Shown here: positions 8,417-15,716 of the stretch, piece by piece | How the letters are laid out: each line of letters starts with the position of its first letter | How positions within the stretch are numbered: the stretch's first letter is position 1 | Source: Nitrobacter sp047149785 | GTDB taxonomy: Bacteria > Pseudomonadota > Alphaproteobacteria > Rhizobiales > Xanthobacteraceae | DNA: 64,000 nucleotides | Direction of reading: 5' to 3' | Assembly: GCF_047149785.1 (NCBI RefSeq) | Contig: NZ_BAAGBE010000001.1 | Span: forward strand, 1,426,001-1,490,000 | The notes under the pieces: generated by a model | Seen by the model: only the letters and a program-made list of their open reading frames with translations | Told to the model about the DNA's origin: nothing | The model's database searches: none | Program-made: the position numbers and the translations under genes

Positions 8417-9906
8417 CCCTCGCGGCCGATCGCCTTGAGGCCGCCCATATAGGGCTGCAACACATCGGGCACGGCGATGGAGCCGTCGGCCTGCTGATAG
8501 GTCTCCATCACCGCGATCAGCGCGCGGCCGACCGCGGTGCCGGAGCCGTTCAGCGTATGCACGAAGCGCGGCTTGCCGTCGCTTGCGCGATAGCGCGCGT
8601 CCATGCGCCGCGCCTGGAAATCGCCGCACACCGAGCAGGACGAAATCTCGCGATAGGTTCCCCCTTCACCCTGCCCCGGCATCCAGACCTCGATGTCGTA
8701 GGTCTTTTGCGAGGCAAAGCCCATGTCGCCGGTGCACAGCGTCATCACACGGTAATGCAGGTCGAGCCGGCGCAGCACCTCCTCGGCGCAGGACAACATG
8801 CGCTCGTGCTCGTCTTTTGATGTTTCCGGCGTGGTGATCGACACCAGTTCGACCTTGCTGAACTGGCGCTGGCGGATCATGCCACGTGTGTCGCGTCCCG
8901 CAGCCCCCGCTTCGGCGCGGAAACACGGCGTCAACGCAGTGAAGCGCAGCGGCAGTTCTTTTTCGTCGAGAATGGATTCGCGAACAAGGTTTGTGAGGGG
9001 GACTTCGGCGGTGGGGATGAGGCCAAACCTATCAGGATAAGATCTCTTGAAAAGCTCGTCTCTTAAGCCGCTGTATTCTAATTGCAACTTAGTAAATTCG
9101 GGATTGCGATCATGACCATTGGATTCTTGATCGAACTGATCAGCATCCAATTTTTGAAGTTCGTGATGAGCAGCAGCCAATCTTTTTAAGAGAGGCGCTA
9201 TCCCGACATTTTGTGATCGGTGAAATTTTGCGGGCAATCGAATCCAAAACTGATCCTCTTCAAACTTCGGCAACTGCGCGGTGCCGAACATCGCATCGTC
9301 GCGCACCAAGAGCGGCGGATTGACTTCGGTGTAGCCGTGCTCGCCGGTGTGTACGTCGAGAAAGAACTGACCGATGGCGCGTTCGAGCCGCGCCAGTCCT
9401 CGCTTCAGCACGACAAAGCGCGCGCCTGATAACTTGGCCGCCGCCTCGAAATCCATGTCGCCGAGCGCGCCGCCGAGATCGTCATGCGGTTTCGGCGCGA
9501 AGGCATAGTCGCGCTTTTTTCCGAAGATGTGATGCTGCACGTTGCCGTGCTCATCGGTCTCATCAGGCACCTCGTCCAGCGGCAGGTTCGGTATCTCGGC
9601 CAGCGCCTTCTTCAACTCCTCGTCCGCCGTCTTCGCCGCCGCGTCCATTTGCGGCATGGTGGTCTTGAGTTCGGCGACCTCGGCCATCAGCTTCACGGCG
9701 CGCGCCTCATCCTTCGCCTTCTTGGCCTCGCCGATTTCTTTCGAGGCCGCATTGCGCCGCGCCTGCGCCTGCTCGGACGCGAGAATGGCCGTGCGCCGCT
9801 TCTCGTCGATCGCAAGCAGCGACGATGACAGCCCCTCCAGCCCCCGCCGTTTCAGCGCGTCGTCGAATGCTTGCGGGTTGTCGCGAATCGCCTTGATGTC
9901 GTGCAT
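8413..9906 (-). CDS. serS: Seryl-tRNA synthetase with an extra in-frame insertion
   Basis: 497 aa; bacterial SerRS is usually about 420-435 aa. It charges tRNA-Ser. The N-terminal coiled-coil arm spans about 1-110. The class II core includes EVNPPLLV, FGLIPTAEVPLTN (serine-binding TxE), the motif-2 stretch CFRAEAGAAGRDTRGMIR, and the motif-3 stretch LNGSGTAVGRALIAVME. The excess length comes from residues about 222-294, between FEEDQFW and LIPTAEVPLTN, coded by a clearly lower-GC segment (see 9025-9243). The reading frame stays open, so the enzyme is probably functional. The start at 9906 (MHDIKAIRDNP) is the family-standard one. Confidence 0.97.
   Translation of the reverse strand: MHDIKAIRDNPQAFDDALKRRGLEGLSSSLLAIDEKRRTAILASEQAQARRNAASKEIGEAKKAKDEARAVKLMAEVAELKTTMPQMDAAAKTADEELKKALAEIPNLPLDEVPDETDEHGNVQHHIFGKKRDYAFAPKPHDDLGGALGDMDFEAAAKLSGARFVVLKRGLARLERAIGQFFLDVHTGEHGYTEVNPPLLVRDDAMFGTAQLPKFEEDQFWIRLPAKFHRSQNVGIAPLLKRLAAAHHELQKLDADQFDQESNGHDRNPEFTKLQLEYSGLRDELFKRSYPDRFGLIPTAEVPLTNLVRESILDEKELPLRFTALTPCFRAEAGAAGRDTRGMIRQRQFSKVELVSITTPETSKDEHERMLSCAEEVLRRLDLHYRVMTLCTGDMGFASQKTYDIEVWMPGQGEGGTYREISSCSVCGDFQARRMDARYRASDGKPRFVHTLNGSGTAVGRALIAVMETYQQADGSIAVPDVLQPYMGGLKAIGREG
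9025..9243. repeat. Low-GC insertion with nested inverted repeats inside serS
   Basis: About 220 bp of visibly AT-richer sequence inside serS, coding residues 222-294. It contains nested inverted repeats: TCTCTTAA at 9059-9066 with TTAAGAGA at 9186-9193; ATTGGAT at 9118-9124 with ATCCAAT at 9145-9151; and TGATC at 9128-9132 with GATCA at 9138-9142. This could fold into a long imperfect hairpin. The arrangement recalls protein-coding palindromic elements of the Rickettsia RPE type, but no family relationship is claimed. The segment contributes roughly 55 aa beyond a normal SerRS. Confidence 0.6.
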
Positions 9907-9939
9907 GGGAGTCAGTCCAAAAGAGAAGAAGCGGCGAGA

Positions 9940-10010
9940 GCCGCGGCATCATGTCCGCGAAAGCGGGCATCCAGTAACCCGAATGGGCGGGATTGGAAAC
10001 CTTTGGCGGA
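9940..10010. repeat. REP-like intergenic palindromic sequence
   Basis: In the serS-tatC gap there is TCCGCGAAAGCGGGCATCC followed by CCCGAATGGGCGGG, each partly self-complementary. Similar 'cgcgaaagcgggcatccagta' strings are, in my recollection, common between genes in Bradyrhizobiaceae. The rest of the roughly 155-bp gap holds no gene. Confidence 0.4.
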
Positions 10011-10063
10011 CGATAACGACGGGAATCGGAGAGATGATAGCAGATTAGTCCGGCGGACCCGCC

Positions 10064-10873
10064 CTACTCCGCCGGGTTTCCTGCCGGCGGCGGCGTGGCC
10101 GTCGCGCCGGCCGCCTTGGCGGCTTTTTTCTCGACCATGCCGACGGCGATGATCGAGCCCTCGTAGAGCAGGAGCAGCGGCAGCGCCAGCGAGGTCTGGC
10201 TCAGCACGTCGGGCGGCGTCAGCACCGCCGCGATGACGAAGGCGGCGACGATGAAATAGCGGCGCTTGTCGCGCAGCATTTTCGAGGTGACAACACCGAT
10301 CCGCCCGAGCAGCGTCAGGATCACCGGCAATTGGAAGGCGATGCCGAAGGCGAAGATCAGCGACATCGTCAGCGACAGGAATTCGCCGACCTTGGGCAGC
10401 AACTGGATCTGCGCGGTTTCGGGACCCGACATCTGCTGCATGCCGAGCGAGAACCGCACGATCATCGGCAGCACCACGAAATACACCACCAGCGCGCCAA
10501 ACACGAAGAAAACCGGGGTCGCGATCAGGTACGGCAGGAACGCGTTTCGCTCATGTTTATAGAGACCCGGCGCCACGAACTTGTAGATCTGTGTCGCGAC
10601 GATCGGAAACGAGATAAAGCCCGCGCCGAACAGCGCGAGCTTCAACTGGGTGATGAAGTATTCGAGCAGCGCGGTGTAGATGAATTTCGAATTCTCCGGT
10701 CCCGCGACCCAGACGAACGGCCATATCAGGACGTTGTAGATTTGTTTGGCGAAGAAGAAGCAGAAAATGAACGCGACGCCGAAGCCGACCAGCGCCTTGA
10801 TCAGCCGCGAGCGCAGCTCGATCAGGTGATCCATCAGCGGGGCCTTGCTGGCCTCGATGTCCTCGGCGCTCAT
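10064..10873 (-). CDS. tatC: Sec-independent translocase TatC
   Basis: 269 aa. TatC is the multi-spanning receptor that recognises twin-arginine signal peptides. The N-terminus APLMDHLIELRSRL is the family signature. It continues with six predicted membrane helices and FISFPIVATQIYKFVAPGLYKHER. The tail is Ala/Pro/Lys-rich. The start overlaps the tatB stop in ATGA, so translation is probably coupled. The tatABC order is the usual one. Confidence 0.97.
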   Translation of the reverse strand: MSAEDIEASKAPLMDHLIELRSRLIKALVGFGVAFIFCFFFAKQIYNVLIWPFVWVAGPENSKFIYTALLEYFITQLKLALFGAGFISFPIVATQIYKFVAPGLYKHERNAFLPYLIATPVFFVFGALVVYFVVLPMIVRFSLGMQQMSGPETAQIQLLPKVGEFLSLTMSLIFAFGIAFQLPVILTLLGRIGVVTSKMLRDKRRYFIVAAFVIAAVLTPPDVLSQTSLALPLLLLYEGSIIAVGMVEKKAAKAAGATATPPPAGNPAE

Positions 10874-11390
10874 GACGCTTTGACGTCCTTGGCCGCTTCG
10901 TCGTTACCGACGTCGTGCGGCGTCTCATGGACGACCGGCTCTGACCTGGCAGGGGCGCTCTGAAAATTGCGCGTGATCGCCAACGGCTCGGACGGAGGCG
11001 CCGCGGCATCGGCTTTCGTGGAAGGCTCGGGCGTCGCGGCCTCCGGCACAGCCGCTCCGCTTGCGGAAACGCCGTCGACAGATGCGGCAGGCTTATCAAA
11101 ATCCTCGAGCCTTGGCGGCTCGCCGAGCGATTCGGTCAGCCTGGTCATCAGCTTGCCGCTGGTCAGTCCGCTGGTCGCGTCGCGCACCTCGTCGAAGGAT
11201 TTTTTCAGGTCGGCCATTTCGGCCTCGCGCATCGCTTCGTTGAACTGGCCCTGGAATTCGGCGGCCATCCTGCGCGCCTTGCCCATCCACGTCCGATCGT
11301 GCGCAGCACGCTGGGCAGCTCTTTCGGGCCGATGGCGACCAGCGCGACGACCGCGATGACGACCAGTTCACTCCACCCGATGTCGAACAT
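10870..11390 (-). pseudogene. tatB: TatB split by a one-base frameshift
   Basis: From ATG 11390 the sequence reads MFDIGWSELVVIAVVALVAI..., the TatB membrane helix, up to about residue 34. The frame then goes wrong. The rest of TatB (MGKARRMAAEFQGQ, the amphipathic helix, ADLKKSFDEV and an Ala/Pro-rich tail) is in another frame from 11286 to 10870. Distance counting shows that one base is missing next to 11287-11289: the expected CGT TGG ATG GGC (R-W-M-G) reads CGT GGATGGGC. With that base restored the protein is about 173 aa, normal for the family. Either the gene is broken, or the base is a sequencing or assembly error. No classical slippery heptamer is visible at the site. tatA and tatC look intact. 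Confidence 0.8.
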
Positions 11391-11493
11391 GAAATTTTCC
11401 GCTCACGCGAGGGATCAACGCGCGTCGACAGCCCTGCCGTCCCGTGATCCTCGCATCACTGCCGCGGATTCGCGACCTTGCAGCCGTGCCGCG

Positions 11494-11727
11494 TCAGACT
11501 GTCTTGCCGACGTCGGACCGGTTCGCGCCCGAAGCCTGCGCGTTGTGATCGATCGTCTTTACGGGCTCGGGTTTTTCCGCAGCCGTCTCCTCGTCCTTCA
11601 TGCCTTTCTTGAAAGCCTTGATGCCCTGCGCGACGTCGCCCATCAGGTCTGAAATCTTCCCGCGGCCGAACAGCAGCAGGACGATCGCGATCACCACGAT
11701 CCAATGCCAGATGCTCAGTGAACCCAT
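11494..11727 (-). CDS. tatA: Twin-arginine translocase TatA
   Basis: 77 aa from the ATG at 11727. TatA oligomers form the transport pore. It has a short N-terminus (MGSLSIWHW), one membrane helix (IVVIAIVLLLF), the hinge FGRGKISDLMGDVAQGIKAF and an acidic/polar tail. These are the usual order and length. An in-frame upstream start at 11844 adds sequence unlike TatA. It is the first gene of tatABC, 104 bp upstream of tatB. Confidence 0.96.
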   Translation of the reverse strand: MGSLSIWHWIVVIAIVLLLFGRGKISDLMGDVAQGIKAFKKGMKDEETAAEKPEPVKTIDHNAQASGANRSDVGKTV

Positions 11728-11904
11728 CCTGCAATCCTCCAAAATCGGCGGCCGGAGTCCGGCCGAAGCTGTACGGAAGGTAGGCTCAGGGGTCGGCGAA
11801 AACAAGGATTTAGGCCCCGGCAGGTCTAAAAGGAGCCAGGTCACCTTATGACTTTAGTCGGTCATGAACGCGGCGGAACAATGCCGCGGATTCGAACCGC
11901 CACG

Positions 11905-12567
11905 TTAGAAAACAAAGGCGGGCGGCCGCTCGAGACCCGGCAGAACCGGAGCCGAGGCATCGAAGAGAGGCCGGTCGCCGAAATCGGAGTGCGAATGAGT
12001 GACGAGCACCGCCCGCGGCGTGCTCATGGCGAACACCCCGACCAGGCGTCCCTCGTCGCCGAGCTGCCGGTAGAGCAACTCCGGAACGACCCCGGTCGCG
12101 CCCTCCAGGATGATCGCGTCATAGGGCGCGCCGGCGGGCGCGCCTTCGGCCGCCGGGGCATTCACGACGTTCACCCGGTCGAGGCCGAGCGTTGCGAGAA
12201 TGTCGGCAGCCTTCGCCGCCAGGACCGGATCGCCTTCGGTCGCGGTCACCCTGCCGGCGAGGTGCGCTGCCAGCGCGGCGGTGTAGCCAGTAGCGCAGCC
12301 GACCACGAGGACGTTATCGGCGCTCTGGATGTCGGCGGCCTGGATCATCTTCGCGACGACCATGGGCTTGATCAGATACCGCTTCGGCGCACCCTTTTCG
12401 CTGACATCCAGATCGAGATCCAGATAGGCGAGCGCGCGGCGATCCTCGGGAACGAAGACCTCGCGCGGCAGCGTCAGCATCGCGTCGATGATCCTGTGAT
12501 CGGTGACGTCGCTGGGACGCACCTGACCATCAACCATTTTCCCGCGAGCGGTCGAAAAGTCAGACAT
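11905..12567 (-). CDS. Second protein-L-isoaspartate methyltransferase homologue
   Basis: 220 aa from the ATG at 12567 (MSDFSTARGKMVDGQVRPSD); an open frame to 12795 has no family-like sequence. It has a SAM-dependent methyltransferase fold. The motif I region reads VLVVGCATGYTAALAA, where the classical enzyme has GTGSGYQ. The N-terminal RGKMVDGQVRPSDVTD and PREVFVP are typical of the alphaproteobacterial 'Pcm-like' group. Whether it repairs isoaspartate or has another substrate is unknown. It is divergent from tRNA-Asn. Confidence 0.88.
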   Translation of the reverse strand: MSDFSTARGKMVDGQVRPSDVTDHRIIDAMLTLPREVFVPEDRRALAYLDLDLDVSEKGAPKRYLIKPMVVAKMIQAADIQSADNVLVVGCATGYTAALAAHLAGRVTATEGDPVLAAKAADILATLGLDRVNVVNAPAAEGAPAGAPYDAIILEGATGVVPELLYRQLGDEGRLVGVFAMSTPRAVLVTHSHSDFGDRPLFDASAPVLPGLERPPAFVF

Positions 12568-12848
12568 CGGCGATCCCTCGATCCGGTACGATCCGGTGCG
12601 AAAAGTTCCCGGAGGACTAAGGCAGCCCCATCGTCGATGCAAGCGTTTGCTGAAGCAGGCTCCGCCTGCCGTTGCATTATGTCGCAGCGTTTTCCATCGG
12701 TTGCGGGTAACAACACGGGATCGTTCAGCAGGCGGGAGGCGGCCCGCATTCCCTCTTGTCGAGGTACTCCGAATTGCCCATTTCCTGCTTTGCAAGCTTC
12801 GGGGGCTTTGTTATAGGCTCCCTCGGTGCGAAGGATATTTTCGCCTGT

Positions 12849-12923
12849 TCCCTGGTAGCTCAGCGGTAGAGCATTCGACTGTTAATCGAATGGTCGCTGG
12901 TTCGAATCCAGCCCGGGGAGCCA
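12849..12923 (+). tRNA. tRNA-Asn (anticodon GTT)
   Basis: 75 nt including an encoded CCA. The acceptor arms are TCCCTGG at 12849-12855 and CCGGGGA at 12913-12919. The D-arm is GCTCAGCGGTAGAGC, the anticodon loop carries GTT, and the T-arm is GCTGGTTCGAATCCAGC. All stems pair. Confidence 0.97.
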
Positions 12924-12954
12924 TTAAAATCAGATCGCTATTTGCGTTTGTGTG

Positions 12955-12978
12955 AAGCGTCCGTGAGGCGCTTTTTTT
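12955..12978 (+). terminator. Rho-independent terminator after tRNA-Asn
   Basis: AAGCGTCC and GGCGCTT form a stem with one bulged T and a GTGA loop, followed by seven T residues (12972-12978). It sits 32 nt past the tRNA. Confidence 0.85.
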
Positions 12979-13017
12979 CGTTGGGCCCTTCATTGAAGAC
13001 CCATGGGAGCTATCCCG

Positions 13018-13147
13018 CTTTATAGCGTTTTCGAGCGAAGCATGTCCTCGGGCTTGACCCGGGGACGGACACCGGTTCGCGTGAAAAAGTTTGTGAAATC
13101 AAAATCATAGAGCAAAATCTCCGATTCCATCAGAAGCGGAGAGGCCC
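13018..13147 (+). repeat. Dispersed intergenic repeat, copy A
   Basis: The element begins TTTATAGCGTTTTCGAGCG, continues with CATGTCCTCGGGCTTGACCC and ACCGGTTCGCGTGAAAAAG, and ends with a short palindrome around 'GATTCCATCAGAAGCGGA'. Related copies are at 17103-17212 (inverted), 27221-27298, 27786-27890 and 28203-28292. It lies in a 448-bp gap (12924-13371) that holds no gene. Confidence 0.85.
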
Positions 13148-13162
13148 TGGCCGCCGGATTAG

Positions 13163-13276
13163 TTTCCCACACCTGTCAGCGACGTTTGTCTTTCTGACTG
13201 CAAGTCTTTCCGCAAGTCCTCATCTGCCTCGACTGAGACAGCCCTGTGGATAACCCTGTACACAGCCTGTGGAAAA
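13163..13276. promoter_or_regulatory. Cluster of DnaA-box-like sites
   Basis: TGTGGATAA at 13245-13253 is an exact inverse of the DnaA box TTATCCACA. TGTGGAAAA at 13268-13276 fits the TTWTNCACA consensus inverted. TTTCCCACA at 13163-13171 is one mismatch away. Immediately downstream (13277-13340) the sequence is AT-rich. This could be a DnaA-binding site, or less probably an origin; none of the usual alphaproteobacterial origin neighbours is visible. Confidence 0.4.
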
Positions 13277-13371
13277 CTGCCAAAATTACGACCAATTTGG
13301 CGAACTAAGCTGCTGCAATTAGAGCTTTTATTTTCTTTTTGTCGTGTGGCGTTCAGTTGAGTGGTGCTCAA

Positions 13372-13833
13372 ATGAAAAGATTTCATTTGTTTATTCTTGC
13401 GGCTTCCATGGCCGGAGTTTCGTCGCTTGCGTTCTTCGTGTCGACGATTCCTGCGCAGGCGATCCAATGCAGTTCCGAATGGCCGTCGAACGCGCGATCA
13501 CATTGGTCCTATCGGCTCATAGACGGCCGGAAATGCTGGTATGAAGGCAGGCGGATGGTGTCGAGATCATTGTTGCACTGGTCATCGACTCAAACGGCAC
13601 AAGCGCGCAAAGCGAAACACGATAGCGGTCCGGATACGTCCGAGGCCCGTCGTCTTAAGGTTCTGATCGACGAGAATGCCAAGTTGAAGAAACGGCTGGC
13701 CGATCTGGATGCCTACCGTAAACTAAACGGCCTTCCAGCGAATTACAGTCTCTTGGATGCGCAGGCTTCGATTCAGGACGAATCTTTCGAAACGCGTTGG
13801 CGCACGCGATTCCTGGAAGCAATCGGAAAATAG
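13372..13833 (+). CDS. Hypothetical secreted protein with a transposase-like C-terminal segment
   Basis: 153 aa from the ATG at 13372. The signal peptide is MKRFHLFILAASMAGVSS through about residue 30, ending at AQA. The mature N-terminal part has CSSEWPSNARSHWSYRLIDG and RKCWYEGRRMV, a motif I recall from many small Bradyrhizobium proteins. The C-terminal part contains EARRLKVLIDENAKLKKRLA. That resembles the leucine-zipper segment of IS3-family OrfA (KRLKxLEDENAKLKKLLA) and would be odd in a secreted protein. The function is unknown. The similarity could be chance coiled-coil sequence. Confidence 0.7.
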   Translation: MKRFHLFILAASMAGVSSLAFFVSTIPAQAIQCSSEWPSNARSHWSYRLIDGRKCWYEGRRMVSRSLLHWSSTQTAQARKAKHDSGPDTSEARRLKVLIDENAKLKKRLADLDAYRKLNGLPANYSLLDAQASIQDESFETRWRTRFLEAIGK

Positions 13834-13932
13834 CAACCGGAAGCCGCAGCCTCGACCGTTCCACTTTGCGTCTCCACTTTAACCAACGCGCAACGTTTTT
13901 GCCGAAGGCTTCCAGGCTCGGAGGTCATGGAC

Positions 13933-14166
13933 GTGAGCAACACGCGCGATTCCAAAGGCGGCAACCTCAGCCGGTTTTCCGCGACGCGGCGCTCCTCGCT
14001 CGGGCAAGGGTCGTCGCGCCTGGCGCATTGGCCGCCGCCGTTCCGCGGCACCGTCGCGAAACCGAAAATCGTCCGGCATAAACCCGACGAGAAGCCGCAG
14101 CGGGCGAAGCCGCGCGGCTGGCGCCTGACGCGAGCCATGTTCTCCGAATTCGAGGAAGAAGGATAG
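13933..14166 (+). CDS. Small basic hypothetical protein
   Basis: 77 aa if started at GTG 13933, which has GGAGGT seven bases upstream. The in-frame ATG at 13927 is only one base from that site. The protein is rich in Arg, Lys and Pro and ends RGWRLTRAMFSEFEEEG, with no recognised domain. It lies between a secreted-protein gene and the convergent glmU. Competing open frames exist on both strands here, so the call rests mainly on the ribosome site. Confidence 0.4.
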   Translation: MSNTRDSKGGNLSRFSATRRSSLGQGSSRLAHWPPPFRGTVAKPKIVRHKPDEKPQRAKPRGWRLTRAMFSEFEEEG

Positions 14167-14203
14167 GCTCAGCCGACAACACCCGGCCCGCCCTGCCGCC
14201 AGT

Positions 14204-15562
14204 TCAACCCGTCTTCGGCTTTTTGGCGAGCGCCTTCATCTCGCGGAATCGCCTTGCCCAATCCTCGCGCACGGTCTGCCGGCCGCGCCCGACCACGAGC
14301 GCATCGTCCGGTACGTTTTTCGTGACGACCGAACCCGATCCCACGTAAGCGCCATTGCCGATCTTCAACGGCGCGACCAGCGACGAATTGGAGCCGACGA
14401 AGGCGCCCGCGCCGATCTCGGTGCGATACTTGTTGAAGCCGTCATAGTTGCAGGTAATGGTGCCCGCCCCGATATTGGCGTTCGCGCCGATGTGCGCGTC
14501 GCCGACATAGGTCAGGTGATTGACCTTGACGCCGGCCTCGAGAACGGCGGCCTTGGCCTCGACGAAGTTTCCGACCTTCGCGCCCTCGCCCAGCGACGTT
14601 CCCGGCCGCAGCCGCGCGTAAGGACCGACCGACGCATTCCTGCCGATCGACGCCTGCACCAGATGCGAGAACGAATGGACCACCGCGCCGTCCGCGATGG
14701 CCACACCGGGTCCAATGACCACGTATGGCTCGATGGTGACGTCCTTGCCGAACGAGGTGTCGCCGGCCAGAAAGACCGTCTCGGGCGCCACCATGGTCAC
14801 GCCGGCGTCGAGCGCCGCCTTGCGCAGCCGCGTCTGCATGACCTGTTCGGCCTCGGCCAGTTGAGCCTTGGTGTTGATGCCGCGCACCTCATCCTCGCCG
14901 GTCTCGATCACGGCCGCCGTCAGGCCGGACTCCCGGACGATGCCCACCGCGTCGGTGAGATAGTATTCGCCCTTGCTGTTGGCATTGCCGATTTTTTCAA
15001 TGATCCGCAGCGCGGTCTTGCCGTCGAACGCCATGACGCCGGCATTGCACAGCGTGATGCGACGCTCACTGGCGCTCGCCTCCGCCTGCTCGCGGATCGC
15101 CGTCAGCCGGCCGTTGTCCACGATCAGGCGGCCGTAGCCTGCGGGATCGGCGGCGCGGAAGCCGAGGACGGCGAGCGATGCGCCGGCCTGCAACGGCTCC
15201 CGCATTCGTGCCAGCGTGTCGGCCGAAATCAGCGGCGTGTCGCCGAACGCAATCACCACGTCGTCGGCGCCGCGGGCGATGGCCTCGCGCGCGGCCAGCA
15301 CGGCGTGCGCGGTCCCGAGCCGCGCGGGCTGGACGAAAGTCATGACGTCCGGCCGAACGCGTCGCGCTTCCTCGGCCACCGTCTCATGGCCCGGCCCCAC
15401 CACGACCGCCAGCGACGTTCCAGCGCCGCGCGGCGCGGCGGACAGCACATGCGCGAGCAGCGTTTGCCCCGCCACCTGATGCAGCACTTTCGGCAGCGAC
15501 GAACGCATCCGCGTCCCCTCGCCCGCGGCGAGCACGATGGTCAGACAACTGCGGTCCGTCAT
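14204..15562 (-). CDS. glmU: Bifunctional GlmU (GlcN-1-P acetyltransferase / GlcNAc-1-P uridyltransferase)
   Basis: 452 aa. It makes UDP-GlcNAc for peptidoglycan and lipopolysaccharide. The N-terminal pyrophosphorylase domain has VLAAGEGTRMRSSLPKVLH at about 10-28, FGDTPLIS and NAGVMAFDG. The C-terminal left-handed beta-helix (about 250-430) has hexapeptide repeats and the active-site region GNFVEAKAAVLEAGVKVNHL and TITCNYDGFNK. GlmS, the upstream enzyme of the pathway, is in this window at 51648-53474 but not linked. Confidence 0.97.
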   Translation of the reverse strand: MTDRSCLTIVLAAGEGTRMRSSLPKVLHQVAGQTLLAHVLSAAPRGAGTSLAVVVGPGHETVAEEARRVRPDVMTFVQPARLGTAHAVLAAREAIARGADDVVIAFGDTPLISADTLARMREPLQAGASLAVLGFRAADPAGYGRLIVDNGRLTAIREQAEASASERRITLCNAGVMAFDGKTALRIIEKIGNANSKGEYYLTDAVGIVRESGLTAAVIETGEDEVRGINTKAQLAEAEQVMQTRLRKAALDAGVTMVAPETVFLAGDTSFGKDVTIEPYVVIGPGVAIADGAVVHSFSHLVQASIGRNASVGPYARLRPGTSLGEGAKVGNFVEAKAAVLEAGVKVNHLTYVGDAHIGANANIGAGTITCNYDGFNKYRTEIGAGAFVGSNSSLVAPLKIGNGAYVGSGSVVTKNVPDDALVVGRGRQTVREDWARRFREMKALAKKPKTG

Positions 15563-15716
15563 TCAAATCCTCATTGTCCGAAAGCACGAAACGATGCCGC
15601 CGTCATAAAGCGTTTTCACCGGAAGTGAAAACTGCCGCGCTCTCCCGGAGACCCGACGGATTTCCTGTTAACATTCGACCATGATTCGACGACGCGGGAC
15701 CCGGCGTCATTAAATT

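Noticed and set aside
11284..11300. Programmed -1 frameshift in tatB
   Set aside because: No X-XXY-YYZ slippery heptamer is visible at the junction; an indel is simpler.
13163..13340. Calling this the chromosomal origin
   Set aside because: Only two good DnaA boxes and none of the usual origin-linked genes; kept only as a DnaA-site cluster.
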